Below, piece after piece: positions 44,051-54,277 of a stretch of DNA of 64,000 nucleotides. Where the stretch lies: the NCBI RefSeq assembly GCF_002079055.1, contig NC_047490.1, forward strand, positions 434,001 through 498,000, read 5' to 3'. Under the pieces are notes generated by a model, which made no database searches, was not told where the DNA came from, and saw only the letters and a program-made list of their open reading frames with translations. Numbering within the stretch: position 1 is the stretch's first letter; every line of letters begins with the position of its first letter. The DNA is from Saccharomyces paradoxus. Taxonomy: Eukaryota; Ascomycota; Saccharomycetes; Saccharomycetales; Saccharomycetaceae. Position numbers and translations under genes: made by a program.

Positions 44051-45268
44051 TAGGGCACTTTTAGAAGTTATACTCCTGGAAATTTTTTTTCGCACCATAA
44101 ATTAAATAAAAAAATAAATGCAGTATTATTTAATTACTCAATATAACTTCCTTCTTAACTAGTAGCCGAGCATTTCTTGTAATGATTATACCTTTGGCTA
44201 CACAGTTCATCACAAGCATTATGAATAAAATAGAAGAAGCGCCAGTATTGAACACTGATCAGGAATTTTCTGGTTAAAATTTTCGGTTCTGATTAGTGTA
44301 ATATCTTTAACATAAATATGACGTTAAAATATGTTGAATCAAAATAACCAACCATCAAAAAACATGAGCAGGATAACGACCTCCATACTTTTTTAAAAAA
44401 AAAGATTAGAAGGGCCTCACAAAAAGAAAAAGTAAACTTTTTTCCCAGCATGCGAGCCAAGATTAATCCAAAAAGCCGTAGGAGCGGTTATATATGCCGG
44501 TGAATATATACAACTGCCATTATGGTTTAACTTATTTCAGCCTCAGTATACAAAAAGTGGAGAATGTGCAGAAGACATGCATGAGATGACTTGACTAAGG
44601 TCTCCCTTATGTTCGGTTAAATTCCATCCTAGCATGTATATGCCCACTTTTGCTTGCTACATATGCCTGCTTGAAGTATCGACGATGAGAATTTTAGCAA
44701 TAAAACCAATTCTTGGGGGATTTGTCAGTATTGTCTTGGCATCTCATGCAAGCTGCTGCTCTTTTTGCTTGAAATTCGTTGTGAATGACTATAACTGCCA
44801 ATCTTTACTACTTACTAAAGGAGACAGGTTTACCACTACTAGTTGTTTAGAACCAAAACCATTTGAGGGATATTATATCACCTGAACGAGAACTGCTAGG
44901 CTGAAAAGAACATTAATCGCAAGCAACTTTACATATGTTTACTATGCGTAGTTTGTCTCGCCACTGGTATGATAGGTATGTGCCTCTTGCTGAGACGGGT
45001 ATGCTCTTTGATAAAGGATCGCCCCAATTGAAGACTATGGACGAGACATCAGTTTGCATGACAAATAAGTATGTCATTTTAATGTTTATTCTCTTTTCTG
45101 TATATTTTCATATTTAACGGCTCTTAACTAGCTTACGTGTTCCTGATTTTTGCTAGAGTAAGGCAGTATTTATGAAAGTAGCCGCCCAGGTAAAATTCTT
45201 CTTAACTGCAACAACTTCTGAACTATAACGCTATGTCAGAGACAATAGAAAGGGGGAAAATTGAGACG
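43797..45268. other. Intergenic region RAD61-HED1
   Basis: About 1470 bases. It holds the weak minus-strand open stretch above, AT-rich DNA, short ORFs at 44634-44885 and 44935-45117 with no recognisable features, and the HED1 URS1 site. Confidence 0.55.
45179..45188. promoter_or_regulatory. URS1 (Ume6) site of HED1
   Basis: TAGCCGCCCA, 81 bases before the HED1 ATG at 45269. It carries the full GCCGCC core. HED1 is a meiosis-specific gene, so a URS1 is expected. Confidence 0.7.
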
Positions 45269-45757
45269 ATGCAGCAAAGATCGAATAAAAGAAGCTGTTC
45301 CTACATACCACTCAGGGAACATAATAACACCGAAAAGGGCCTGTATACTGAAGTCGTTCCTATTAGAAACAACAAAAGGTCAATCACAACATCTCCTATA
45401 GTCAACATTAACGTTGTAGAAAGAAAGCTGTTTAATTTGGAATTGGAAAAACGACAACTTCGTGCCAAAAATCTGTCTAAGGACAAACAAGACGGAAGCT
45501 CCAATGGGACTACCTATTCGGATGTCAAAAAGGAAATAAGAGAACAAGATCAATATCAAGTCTCTCCATTAAAAGAGCCTTTGAGGCGACAGCCACCGCC
45601 TTCAATGAAGAAAAGCCCTCCAAGGAAGAAGAAAAGCTTGAAGGATTTGATATATGAAACGAACAAGACATTTTATCAGGTGGATTCTAACAAGGTTAAA
45701 TATAAAGTAGGTTTATCCAAAAAGCAGCTATTATCATCCAAAACAAAAGACAGCTAA
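45269..45757 (+). CDS. HED1: Hed1, meiotic inhibitor of Rad51
   Basis: 162 aa from MQQRSNKRSCSYIPL, the S. cerevisiae length. An in-frame ATG at 45233 would add 12 residues (MSETIERGKIET); the shorter form is chosen to match the known protein. It is basic throughout, with RRQPPPSMKKSPPRKKKS (about 118-135) and the conserved C-terminus KSLKDLIYETNKTFYQVDSN. No enzyme domain. Family knowledge: Hed1 binds Rad51 and blocks Rad54 access so that meiotic recombination uses Dmc1 and the homologue; phosphorylation by Mek1 stabilises it. The N-terminal half is much less conserved than the C-terminal end. A URS1 lies upstream. Confidence 0.9.
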   Translation: MQQRSNKRSCSYIPLREHNNTEKGLYTEVVPIRNNKRSITTSPIVNINVVERKLFNLELEKRQLRAKNLSKDKQDGSSNGTTYSDVKKEIREQDQYQVSPLKEPLRRQPPPSMKKSPPRKKKSLKDLIYETNKTFYQVDSNKVKYKVGLSKKQLLSSKTKDS

Positions 45758-45943
45758 TTTCAAAGAGGAGAACATAGGGAAGGTTTTCGATGGCTCTCAG
45801 TTTTTTCAACTAGCAGAAGTTGTTCGCGACTTACTCATAATTAAGCTTAAATTACAATTTATATCTTACATATCCTTTATCTAATTTGCGACTGAAAACC
45901 CAAATTATGGATAATACTAAGAAAAGTAGGGGAACCGCGATTT

Positions 45944-46234
45944 TTACCCCGTTGTTGTTTTCGGTTGAGATAATGTAGGTTGCTCATCGATGGGCACTTC
46001 ATCAGATAAACTTTCCAACCCATCATAAAGTGTTTTCCACAAGTCTGAAACAGACTGAAACTCTCTTCCCACAGCTATCGAACTTTCTAATGATATATTC
46101 AGACCATTCAGACCATTTAAGATCGAATTCATAGTCTCGTTGATCTCTTGCAATACTATATTCCTTTGCTCAATAAAGTATTTGTCAGCGGTTGGTATCA
46201 ACTTTTCTTCATCGTTGGACGTACTAGCCATCAT
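45944..46234 (-). CDS. DAD1: Dad1, DASH/Dam1 complex subunit
   Basis: 96 aa from MMASTSNDEEK, against 94 recalled for S. cerevisiae; the open frame extends six codons upstream and I use the known start. Small and helical: YFIEQRNIVLQEINETMNSI and LNGLNISLESSIAVGREFQS, then SDLWKTLYDGLESL. Family knowledge: Dad1 is part of the ten-protein ring that couples kinetochores to microtubule plus ends. It is convergent with HED1 (186-base gap). An ACGCGT MCB box lies 17 bases upstream of the ATG (46251-46256). Confidence 0.95.
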   Translation of the reverse strand: MMASTSNDEEKLIPTADKYFIEQRNIVLQEINETMNSILNGLNGLNISLESSIAVGREFQSVSDLWKTLYDGLESLSDEVPIDEQPTLSQPKTTTG

Positions 46235-46580
46235 ATGTACATATATCCTCACGCGTCCGAGTGCTTCATCAATCCTTTTTCACAAACCAGTGACTACGCC
46301 TCTTGTTAAAGGTGACTGTTTATTCCTTTGGCTATTATTTTCGCGACTTTTGCCTTTACCCGGGAGTGACCTTCTCCACCTAATGGTTTCGGTGGTCACA
46401 TATGCGTATACAAAATACAAATTCGTTTGTCTTTTCATATATGTAGATATATATGCTATGCTCGTTCATGTATTTACGGATTATGCAATCAAAATAATAA
46501 AAGGTGCGGGTAGATAAATGCAATACGGATTGGAATAGGTGTAGTTTAAAGAATATTTTCATAACTTTTATCCTTCCTTT
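46235..46580. other. Intergenic region KCS1-DAD1
   Basis: 346 bases with the DAD1 promoter and KCS1 3' end. ACGCGT is at 46251-46256 beside the DAD1 start. Confidence 0.6.
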
Positions 46581-49500
46581 TCAATCACTAACTTGAGCAT
46601 CGTCATTGTATCTTGGTTCTGCATCGAAAATAAGCTCGTATTTTCTCCATTTTTGTCTCAGTTTACTATTTGGATCATTATACATTTCTTCGTTTTCTTT
46701 ATCAAATTCATCCAACCAATCCCACTTACTGTTAAAGTTGATTTTCGAACCGGTAGCGGAAGGGGAACTATTCTTATCTGTTTCTCCATTAATCATATCG
46801 TTCATTTCTGCTTCATCGAAAATTAGTGGCGTATCAGAAGTCAGGTAATTCCAGATTAGTAAGAGATAAAACTTCAAGCTCTTCACGCCTCGTAAAAACC
46901 CTTTATCTTCTATATTTGGTGATTTTGGGGGTATACAAAATTTATCCATACATTCCATTGCATCTTCTTTAGTCACACAACGGGCAAAGTCGATCAAATT
47001 GACTTTAACATTAGCAGATTTTTTCCTTTTAGAATTTGATTTATTAGCATCGCCATCGTACATTAGTAATAAAGATGCACCATATAGCCTGTAACCTTTC
47101 AAATTAAAAATTTCAGAATACAAAGTATCTAATTGCTTGATCAACCTTGGAATTTGCCTGATTAAACTTTCAACCGTCTTACCATCATACAAGAATCGTG
47201 CAAGTACTCTAGCAAATTGCCAACCAACCTTAACCCTTCTACCGAAATATTTGTCTCTTGTGATATAATAATCTTTGTTCCAAACCTTTAATCCGCAGAT
47301 TCTAACGCCTAAACGCCTAGAAGTGGTCTTTAAGCACTTAGCACGTTGAGATAATTGTTTGGTTCTTTTGGCATCCACACCATATTGTCTTGTCCCCATC
47401 TTTAGATCCAAAGCACAGGGTTTGTTCATGTTTCTTGTCAAATCTTCTAATAAGATGAATTTTGAGACAATGGTGTGAGATGTCTCTTCAAACGTAATTG
47501 ATTCGATGTCATGATGGCTATAATCATTTGAAACGTTATACCCCAATGACTTTATAATCTTATTTTTACCAGGGCCATTATGATGGCCCTGGTTATCCAT
47601 ACTTATCGTTTCGTTCCCCGTATCTTCATCCATATCAAAAACACCCTCTTGTGCGTTGCTGATATAGTTCGGAGAGGAGGCAAATTCTCCATCATCTCTG
47701 GAATTAGTTGCAGTGAGAATAGGGGATAAAGAACCGCAAAAAGAGTTTTTATGTTTTATTTGTTCGTTTTTGTGGAATTGCTTCAAATCCATTACTGAAT
47801 GTGAGCCTTCTAAAGCATTGGATATTTTCTCATGAAGTGACTTTTTCAAGAAAGGACCCTGTAAATTAGCGCTGACGTTTGAGTTATCCATTTGTAGATT
47901 CGCTTGTGACGATGAATTATCAAGAGTCTTCATGGACGTATTCGATGCATCATGGGACGAGGCTCTTGATTTTTGTGTGAGAAAAGATGGACTAGAATCC
48001 AAACGCGCATTATGGTTTCCCATCGTACTCGTATTGGAATTCCTTTTCCTTCTAAAGCATTTTGGTGCAAACACCTCTCTTATGACTAAATTCTTCAATT
48101 CGGTATTGATCATGGTGGACCCAGAATCGCGTCTTTTTAATTTATTCGTACTGGCATGATCACCGAAAGAACACGAGTTATGAGAAGAGGAGGACGAAAA
48201 GTACGAATCATTCGGTGCCGAGTTTGGAGAATCGGAATATTTGTACCACAAGGATTCCGGTATAATATGCCTGTTGTCATTTAAGACTACCTCAGGCAAC
48301 AAAGAAGGTTGATTGGAACTCGACAGTGACCTTTTCACATGTTGATGAATGGGTTCAATTTCAGGATGCTCCTTTTCGAGCACTTGTCTCGATGAATGTT
48401 CTAAAGGGAAGGAATGTATGTGTGTTAAGGGGGTCCCGGTAGGTTCCGTACTAAGTGGAATATCGTCGTTACTGTCATGATTAACCTCTATGTTTTTGCT
48501 GCTATCATTGTTTTCTTGATCCAAATCGCTTAAAAAATCATCTTTTGATTGAAAATGTTGTCTAACATTTAGAACACCAATATAGCGCGGCATGAATTGC
48601 AATAATTCTTTATGACACAACTCTATATTCTCATACCACCTGTTTTCTCTGTTCACTAGAGCCTTGCAAACCGCTCTCTTCGAAAATCTAAATATTGCGG
48701 TGTGACCTCCAACTCTATTCGTAAATGGCTTTAGTTCTACTGCCAAGGGATATTCTCTATGTTCGTCCTCGCCTTCATCCTCTTCTTCCTCCACTTGCTC
48801 GCCTCCTTTCTCCTGTTCAAGCGTATTGAGTTTTTCTTTGTTTGGTTCGCTTTGTTGCACAGATTGTTGAGCTTTTTTATTGTTACTACTATTATTGATG
48901 TTTTCTTGCTTTAGAGACTGTGATAAAGTTGAATGAGTCTTAACCTTGAAGGTATGCCTGCTATAAGATCTAGGAAGTGCAGCTATGTTAGAGGCGAAAT
49001 TTATGGTGGTAGGCTGAATAGTATCGATATCATTTTCCATTTTATCCTTTTCTTCATAACCAGAAACAGCTTTACTTTTGTGAGGATAGTATGTTGCAGA
49101 AGAAACAGGCTTCAATGTTAAATCCTCTGATATTCCATGTGAACTATCTTGATAAGTCGACTTAGGCGAAATGCATCCCTCATCTACATTTTGAATTGGC
49201 TTTAAAGAAGTTTGTTGATGTATCACTTGCGGTTGGTATGATTGTTGTTTTGCAATATTCTCATCAAAGCTTTGGCCCCTCTCAATAATATTATTGCTAT
49301 GCGCCACGTGTTTATTGGGCTTAATTGCCGGCTCCTCGTGGTTAGATAAAATGAAACTTGACAATGGAGAGGACGAAGTATCTGGGTTTCTCTTTTTATC
49401 AGAAGGTTGTAATTCTTCTGGTAATGATTTGGGAGTAGATTCTGTCCTTGTTATTTTGTCCGCGCATGGCACGGACCCGCCATTGTTACTATCTGTACCA

Positions 49501-49715
49501 TTGTTGTTATCGGCTAAACATTCATCATCTCTAAAAATTCTTAAATACGTACTCGCCTTTCTGCCATGTAGCACGGAGGAAAGTTTCTTTGTCTCGGGCA
49601 CATTAAGATCTTTCAATGTTGTTATGCATCCTTCTGACTCTTTTTGGCGTAAATGCTGCTGTTGTTCTCTTAATGTATTGGGTATTTTATCATGAATTTC
49701 GTCAGAGGTATCCAT
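46581..49715 (-). CDS. KCS1: Kcs1, inositol hexakisphosphate kinase
   Basis: 1044 aa, against 1050 in S. cerevisiae. Long disordered N-terminus with a Glu-rich run near 305-320, then FTNRVGGHTAIFRFSKRAVC (about 330-350). The inositol polyphosphate kinase domain is in the C-terminal 330 residues: the PxxxDxKxG motif appears as PCALDLKMG (about 765-773), followed by TRQYG, RVCGLKVWNKDY-type ICGLKVWNKDYYITRDKYFG, YGASLLLMYDGD and the metal-binding VNLIDFARC. Family knowledge: it makes 5-PP-InsP5 and higher pyrophosphates that control phosphate sensing, telomere length and vacuoles. The ATG at 49715 gives the known N-terminus. Confidence 0.97.
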   Translation of the reverse strand: MDTSDEIHDKIPNTLREQQQHLRQKESEGCITTLKDLNVPETKKLSSVLHGRKASTYLRIFRDDECLADNNNGTDSNNGGSVPCADKITRTESTPKSLPEELQPSDKKRNPDTSSSPLSSFILSNHEEPAIKPNKHVAHSNNIIERGQSFDENIAKQQSYQPQVIHQQTSLKPIQNVDEGCISPKSTYQDSSHGISEDLTLKPVSSATYYPHKSKAVSGYEEKDKMENDIDTIQPTTINFASNIAALPRSYSRHTFKVKTHSTLSQSLKQENINNSSNNKKAQQSVQQSEPNKEKLNTLEQEKGGEQVEEEEDEGEDEHREYPLAVELKPFTNRVGGHTAIFRFSKRAVCKALVNRENRWYENIELCHKELLQFMPRYIGVLNVRQHFQSKDDFLSDLDQENNDSSKNIEVNHDSNDDIPLSTEPTGTPLTHIHSFPLEHSSRQVLEKEHPEIEPIHQHVKRSLSSSNQPSLLPEVVLNDNRHIIPESLWYKYSDSPNSAPNDSYFSSSSSHNSCSFGDHASTNKLKRRDSGSTMINTELKNLVIREVFAPKCFRRKRNSNTSTMGNHNARLDSSPSFLTQKSRASSHDASNTSMKTLDNSSSQANLQMDNSNVSANLQGPFLKKSLHEKISNALEGSHSVMDLKQFHKNEQIKHKNSFCGSLSPILTATNSRDDGEFASSPNYISNAQEGVFDMDEDTGNETISMDNQGHHNGPGKNKIIKSLGYNVSNDYSHHDIESITFEETSHTIVSKFILLEDLTRNMNKPCALDLKMGTRQYGVDAKRTKQLSQRAKCLKTTSRRLGVRICGLKVWNKDYYITRDKYFGRRVKVGWQFARVLARFLYDGKTVESLIRQIPRLIKQLDTLYSEIFNLKGYRLYGASLLLMYDGDANKSNSKRKKSANVKVNLIDFARCVTKEDAMECMDKFCIPPKSPNIEDKGFLRGVKSLKFYLLLIWNYLTSDTPLIFDEAEMNDMINGETDKNSSPSATGSKINFNSKWDWLDEFDKENEEMYNDPNSKLRQKWRKYELIFDAEPRYNDDAQVSD

Positions 49716-50104
49716 AGTCTTGTTGCTTAGTTCTATATATACAAAAAAATAAAAGAAAGTTTGAGAAGACAGAAAGATGTACAGAATGAAACAAAGAAGA
49801 TAAAAGACAATTCTTATATTATAAGGCCAATCTGGGATTTTCCCTTTTGTTGGAGATATAATCCAGTCAACAAAGACTAAACAAGAAGAGAAAAGTGTTT
49901 TTCGTCTTGATCCTGTATTGAAAAAAAAAAAAAATGCGATACGGCGCGAAGTTGAGGGGCCGGCGACATTTCCTGCGATGAGTTCAAAAAGAGTATATTA
50001 ATAATTTATATGAAAGCAACCACTACTTATATATATTGTAACTCTATCGTTATGGATTGCTGAGCGAAATGGAAGCCGTATACGAAAGAAAAATTTAATT
50101 ACGT
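49716..50104. other. Intergenic region YDR018C-KCS1
   Basis: 389 bases with the KCS1 promoter. An A run is near 49920-49933. A GC-rich GAGGGGCCGGCG patch lies at about 49954-49965, with AGGGG inside. Confidence 0.55.
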
Positions 50105-51310
50105 TTACCTCAAGGCTAACTCGAGGATTTTTTTCATCACGAATAAAAAAATAAGAAAAGCGAAGAACCCATAATATGAAAGGAAGCGGGGTGCTAATGT
50201 TTCGTGCTGAAATCCGATTGTTTGTTTCATAACAACGGTAGATCGGTTTTCAGTTTCACCTTTACTTTTAAACTGGCCTGTGTTGTAGTAGTTTTCTAGC
50301 AGTTCATCTTTCTCCTTCCACACGTTTAGTAACCAATTGAAGAAAACTTCGTCATCTTGCAAAGGGATCTCATCAACTTTAAATTCTCTAATATGAAAAT
50401 CTACTCTCTCTGGATATACACCCATTAAGAAAATTTTCTTTAAAGTAAATTTAGTCCCGACGTATTCTGTTTTCAAGGCTGGAGAATATCCAATCGTGAC
50501 ATCATAAATGGCATCTAAACTAAGAGCTAGTTTTTCCACTGCAAACTTCAAGCCTTTAGAGTGTGGTAATAACAGATGTCTTAATTGGACATGGTTCAAA
50601 TGCGCTCTTTGGCGGTATGCATCGCTTTTTTCTCTTGTCTTGGGGCTTAGATTTGTACCTTCAGGGAACATGATTAAATTATAAGCGGCAATAGATTCAT
50701 TTGTCTTGGAATAACAAGTCTTATAGTTTGTAAGGGGCCCCTTGCATCTCGCGTTCAAGTCCATGGAAATCAAACTACTAGTCAAGGTTTCCTCATCCTT
50801 TTGCCAGTTTCTACTTAAAAATATAAATTTGAAATTTCGCATGCCGAATCCCAGTAATGGGACGTACTTCAAGGCTTTCTTCAGGATGATAAAAACGTTA
50901 CCGCCTAAATTTGAGGTAAAGGAAAGCAACCAGAGATAAATCCAGTCTGCGTACATTTGATGGTTTGCGATTATTATAGCCCTGTCTTTAAATCTGAAGC
51001 ATGACTTGGTGTTAGAAGAGTTCTTCGATGACTGCGATGTTTCGAAAGTGACATTCAAAGAAGAGGGAGCAACCATGTTCAAGATCATGCATAACAAAAC
51101 GATAAAGGCTTTCTTACTCTGGTTCATACCATTCTGCAATCTAATCTTACTCCAAGGGAGAAGAAGCTGCACACAAATCTGAAAGACCACAATACTCAGT
51201 GAGCCTGAAAGGAAAAGGCAGATAATAAATACTCTTTTCAACGCTCTTATAAAGGAATTACTAGTCTTACCATAAATGTTATGCGGATGGTATTCTTGAT
51301 AATCCTTCAT
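50105..51310 (-). CDS. YDR018C: Putative membrane acyltransferase (YDR018C, Cst26/Psi1-like)
   Basis: 401 aa, a few residues longer than the 396 I recall. An N-terminal transmembrane segment (about 29-52: VFIICLFLSGSLSIVVFQIC) and a second (about 70-80) precede the PlsC-type domain: motif I NHQMYADW (H-x4-D), motif II FKFIFLSRNWQKDE, motif III FPEGTN, then a proline-containing VTIGYSP. A C-terminal hydrophobic helix (about 378-392: YGFFAFLIFLFVMKK) follows. Family knowledge: it resembles 1-acyl-sn-glycerol-3-phosphate/lysophosphatidylinositol acyltransferases and is a paralogue of Cst26. Substrate unproven. Confidence 0.92.
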   Translation of the reverse strand: MKDYQEYHPHNIYGKTSNSFIRALKRVFIICLFLSGSLSIVVFQICVQLLLPWSKIRLQNGMNQSKKAFIVLLCMILNMVAPSSLNVTFETSQSSKNSSNTKSCFRFKDRAIIIANHQMYADWIYLWLLSFTSNLGGNVFIILKKALKYVPLLGFGMRNFKFIFLSRNWQKDEETLTSSLISMDLNARCKGPLTNYKTCYSKTNESIAAYNLIMFPEGTNLSPKTREKSDAYRQRAHLNHVQLRHLLLPHSKGLKFAVEKLALSLDAIYDVTIGYSPALKTEYVGTKFTLKKIFLMGVYPERVDFHIREFKVDEIPLQDDEVFFNWLLNVWKEKDELLENYYNTGQFKSKGETENRSTVVMKQTIGFQHETLAPRFLSYYGFFAFLIFLFVMKKILELALR

Positions 51311-51614
51311 CTTTCCTAAGTTGTGAAATATAGTTGTAGGATTGTCTGTTCATTTCTCCAACCTGACGGACAGATCTGGGGTGTTTTCTAATAAAGATAA
51401 CCGCTCAGCCTATCTCCACGCGAAGGGGACAGAAGATGGAACAGACCTTAAGAATATACAAAAAGCTACGTGAATATAAAAAAATAAAGGATTTGAGTAT
51501 CAGCATATTTTATTTGTCTTTATCTAGATCAAAATAACGAATTTTTTTTTACTCTTTTTCTTTTCTTAACAATTGCATGGATTAATAATTGTTTTTGTTT
51601 CGCCCTGATAAGGT
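51311..51614. other. Intergenic region GCV1-YDR018C
   Basis: 304 bases with the YDR018C promoter. An AT-rich patch precedes the GCV1 3' end. No gene. Confidence 0.5.
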
Positions 51615-52814
51615 CTACTGTTTGTAGTAATGTGTAGGCACAAGAGGCATCTTGGCAAGCTCAATCGGGTAGAATTTATTCCTTACTTGAACAAGTAACT
51701 CCGTGCCCTTCTTGTGGTAACCTTTCTGTACATATGCTTGTCCAATATTAATGTTGTTCAAACTTGGAGATGCACTACCTGACGTAACAAGACCTACCTC
51801 GGTTTGACCATCGGGCAAGAAGACCTTGACACCATTTCTGGCAGCTGGTCCCTTTTTCAAGTATTTGAATCCGACTCGTATTCTGCTATACGTTTTATTG
51901 TTTAGCTGGTCCATTATCTTGGCATATCCATTAAACCAGTACTTTTGATCTACCATATTTCTTCTTGACTTTGAAATTACCCAGTTCAAGGCGGCTTCTA
52001 CGGGTGTGATACTTTCTTCCAATTCATGACCATACAAACACATACCAGCTTCCAATCTTAAACTGTCTCTAGCAGCTAGTCCGATAGGCTTCATTAACGG
52101 ATTGGCCAAAAGTTGCTCCGCAAACTCAACAGCCTTCTCATTTGCAATGCTTATCTCAAACCCATCTTCACCAGTGTATCCGCCTCTAGCAATTTGAACC
52201 AAAGTACCATCTTTTAACGCGAATTCGTGTCTTTGTCCAAAAAATAACTCTTTCAGATCCTTTCCCTGGGCTGTCTTTAATAAAAGTGGTCCCAAAACAT
52301 CTGTAGCTTTAGGACCCTGTAATGCCAATAGTGACCTACCCTCAATGATTTTCCATTGACAATCTGAAGTAGAGCCATTTTGCAGCTCACTGCGAAGGAA
52401 CTCAGTATCTCTCTCCGCACAACCAGCATTGGTCACAATATAAAACTCGTTATGGTTTTCTTTCGTGATAATGGTATCGTCTACTACACCACCTTCCGGA
52501 TTCAATAGAACACTTAAGGTCCCTGACCCTACAGGTAAAGCATTAAAATCTGTTGGCGTTACACGTTGTAGAAATCTAACAGAATGAGGACCAGATAACT
52601 TACTTTGTAACATATGGGAAACATCAAATAAACCAGCATTTGTTCTTGTCCAATTATGCGATTCGATATGAGTTTGGCCCTTGTATAGTACGGGCATGGA
52701 ATAACCTGCATATGGTACCATCGTACCGCCTAATGACACATGAAGATCATGAAGGGCAGTTTTCTTCAAAGTTGAATTGAACCTCTTAAACACCAATTTT
52801 TTGATTATAGACAT
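51615..52814 (-). CDS. GCV1: Gcv1, glycine cleavage T protein (aminomethyltransferase)
   Basis: 399 aa from MSIIKKLVFKRF, one residue shorter than S. cerevisiae (400). The frame is open 46 codons upstream, but the internal ATG gives a proper presequence (basic, Phe/Lys/Arg, about 1-17). GcvT domain: MPVLYKGQTHIESHNWTR, GLFDVSHM, the folate-binding Asp in LNPEGGVVDDTI, IARGGYTGEDGFEIS, ARDSLRLEAGMCLYGHEL, and the C-terminal barrel LVTSGSASPSL. It transfers the methylene group from lipoyl-H protein to tetrahydrofolate in mitochondria. A GAGTCA (Gcn4/Bas1-type) is upstream. Confidence 0.96.
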   Translation of the reverse strand: MSIIKKLVFKRFNSTLKKTALHDLHVSLGGTMVPYAGYSMPVLYKGQTHIESHNWTRTNAGLFDVSHMLQSKLSGPHSVRFLQRVTPTDFNALPVGSGTLSVLLNPEGGVVDDTIITKENHNEFYIVTNAGCAERDTEFLRSELQNGSTSDCQWKIIEGRSLLALQGPKATDVLGPLLLKTAQGKDLKELFFGQRHEFALKDGTLVQIARGGYTGEDGFEISIANEKAVEFAEQLLANPLMKPIGLAARDSLRLEAGMCLYGHELEESITPVEAALNWVISKSRRNMVDQKYWFNGYAKIMDQLNNKTYSRIRVGFKYLKKGPAARNGVKVFLPDGQTEVGLVTSGSASPSLNNINIGQAYVQKGYHKKGTELLVQVRNKFYPIELAKMPLVPTHYYKQ

Positions 52815-53232
52815 TCTTGCTTGTACCAGCCAAGACTCTTTCTGCAGATGTAGACAATGGTTAGTATAATTAGTTTTGATGGATTCACAGTGTTTATATA
52901 TACAGTATCTGGCGCTGTTCTTTTTTGACATAGTCTTTACTCGAGGTAACACGAGTCAGGACTCCCGAGCAGAGTCGCCCTGCTGAAAGAAGTCACAGCG
53001 ATGTACAAATAGGTGACGCTAGGATCAACGCTAAGAAGAAGCTTAACTTTCAATGAGTATGGTTCTAATGATGTAAGAGTACCTCTCAAGATCCAAGAAT
53101 GTCAAAAGCGAGGGAAGAGCTAAAATGCGTTGCTTTGTATATGCTTAAACAAATCTATAAACCTGTATGTTAAGTGCGAATAAGAGTCACATTGAAGCGA
53201 TTTTAAATGGCTAGATGTAGGAAACCACGATC
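52815..53232. other. Intergenic region DAS2-GCV1
   Basis: 418 bases. GAGTCA at 52953-52958 is a Gcn4/Bas1-type site, 139 bases upstream of the GCV1 start. Bas1/Gcn4 control of glycine cleavage genes is known. No gene. Confidence 0.5.
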
Positions 53233-53931
53233 TCATGAGAGATCGTAGTATCTATCTTTCTCCAAGTCCATTGTCTCAGCTTCGAAGTCCCATAAACGTG
53301 GGCGTACTTTGTTGTTCGTATTGTTGCCTTCTATTTGGCTTTTAGTATCTTCGATTGCTTTCACTATACCATCCACAAGAACTGCACGCCCCAGATTTTC
53401 ATTTGTGGAAGGAATGATCAAGTCTGCAAAAGTCCTAGTGGGCTCTATATATTGTTGCATCTCCGGACGTAAATGGTCCATATATTCAGTGATCAGCTGG
53501 GCTAGTTGTTCATTGCTCTCCACGTTCTTCTTCTTGATTAGGCTAATTAACCTTTTATCTGCATCGCTATCCAAGAATACTTTTAATTGGGATATTTCGT
53601 TGATGCGTTTATCATATAGCGCATAACAGCCACATACTATTATCAAATCTATTGGGTCTTCGTAGTCATGTTGAATCATATCATTTTGAGAAGTTACAGC
53701 ATGCTTTTCATAGACCAGATTGAGAATGTTATCAAAATCATAGTCGTTATTATTGTAGCTCTTGATGTTACCTTCTATCATATTGTCTAAATTTATTACC
53801 CTTATATTAATAGAGTTATACAGACTTTTGAAGGTGTTTTGTAAGTCCAATGCAATTGCCCCCACGCCAGTAGCATGTCCTCCACCAATAGAAATTACAA
53901 TCCTTTTTTCTTCGACAGCTTTCTTGTCCAT
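53233..53931 (-). CDS. DAS2: Das2, uridine/cytidine kinase-like protein
   Basis: 232 aa, equal to S. cerevisiae. The fold pattern resembles a uridine kinase (P-loop, then DLIIVCGCYALYDKRIN as the Walker B-like strand, and KVFLDSDADKRLISLI). However, the P-loop reads GGGHATGVGA instead of GxxxxGK[ST], so the usual catalytic Lys is absent. Family knowledge: recovered as a suppressor of dst1 6-azauracil sensitivity; kinase activity is uncertain. Divergent from FAL1. Confidence 0.92.
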   Translation of the reverse strand: MDKKAVEEKRIVISIGGGHATGVGAIALDLQNTFKSLYNSINIRVINLDNMIEGNIKSYNNNDYDFDNILNLVYEKHAVTSQNDMIQHDYEDPIDLIIVCGCYALYDKRINEISQLKVFLDSDADKRLISLIKKKNVESNEQLAQLITEYMDHLRPEMQQYIEPTRTFADLIIPSTNENLGRAVLVDGIVKAIEDTKSQIEGNNTNNKVRPRLWDFEAETMDLEKDRYYDLS

Positions 53932-54277
53932 GCTCTATAATATTTGTCTTGCTACTTGCCAAAGCAGGAAACGAAGTTAAAAAAGGTACCACTTGTAATA
54001 TAGTCTAGAGAAAGCATAAAAAGAAATTAAATGACCTGTAAAGGCGGCATTCAATCGATAGTAGGCATTAGGTCTGCTTTTCCTATCAGCCGTTGAGATT
54101 TCATGCCGAGGTTTGAAAATTTTACTTTATGCGATGACCTAGATAATAACGAGGGCCCAAAGAAAATAAAAAAACATGAAGTATACAGAAATATTACATA
54201 AGTCTGTATCTCATAAGAGGTACCAAAATTCGTTGACTCAAATAAATAAACCTTAGGGAATAAAAAACACAGTAGAC
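53932..54277. other. Divergent promoter region DAS2 / FAL1
   Basis: 346 bases between divergent starts. No specific site called. Confidence 0.5.
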
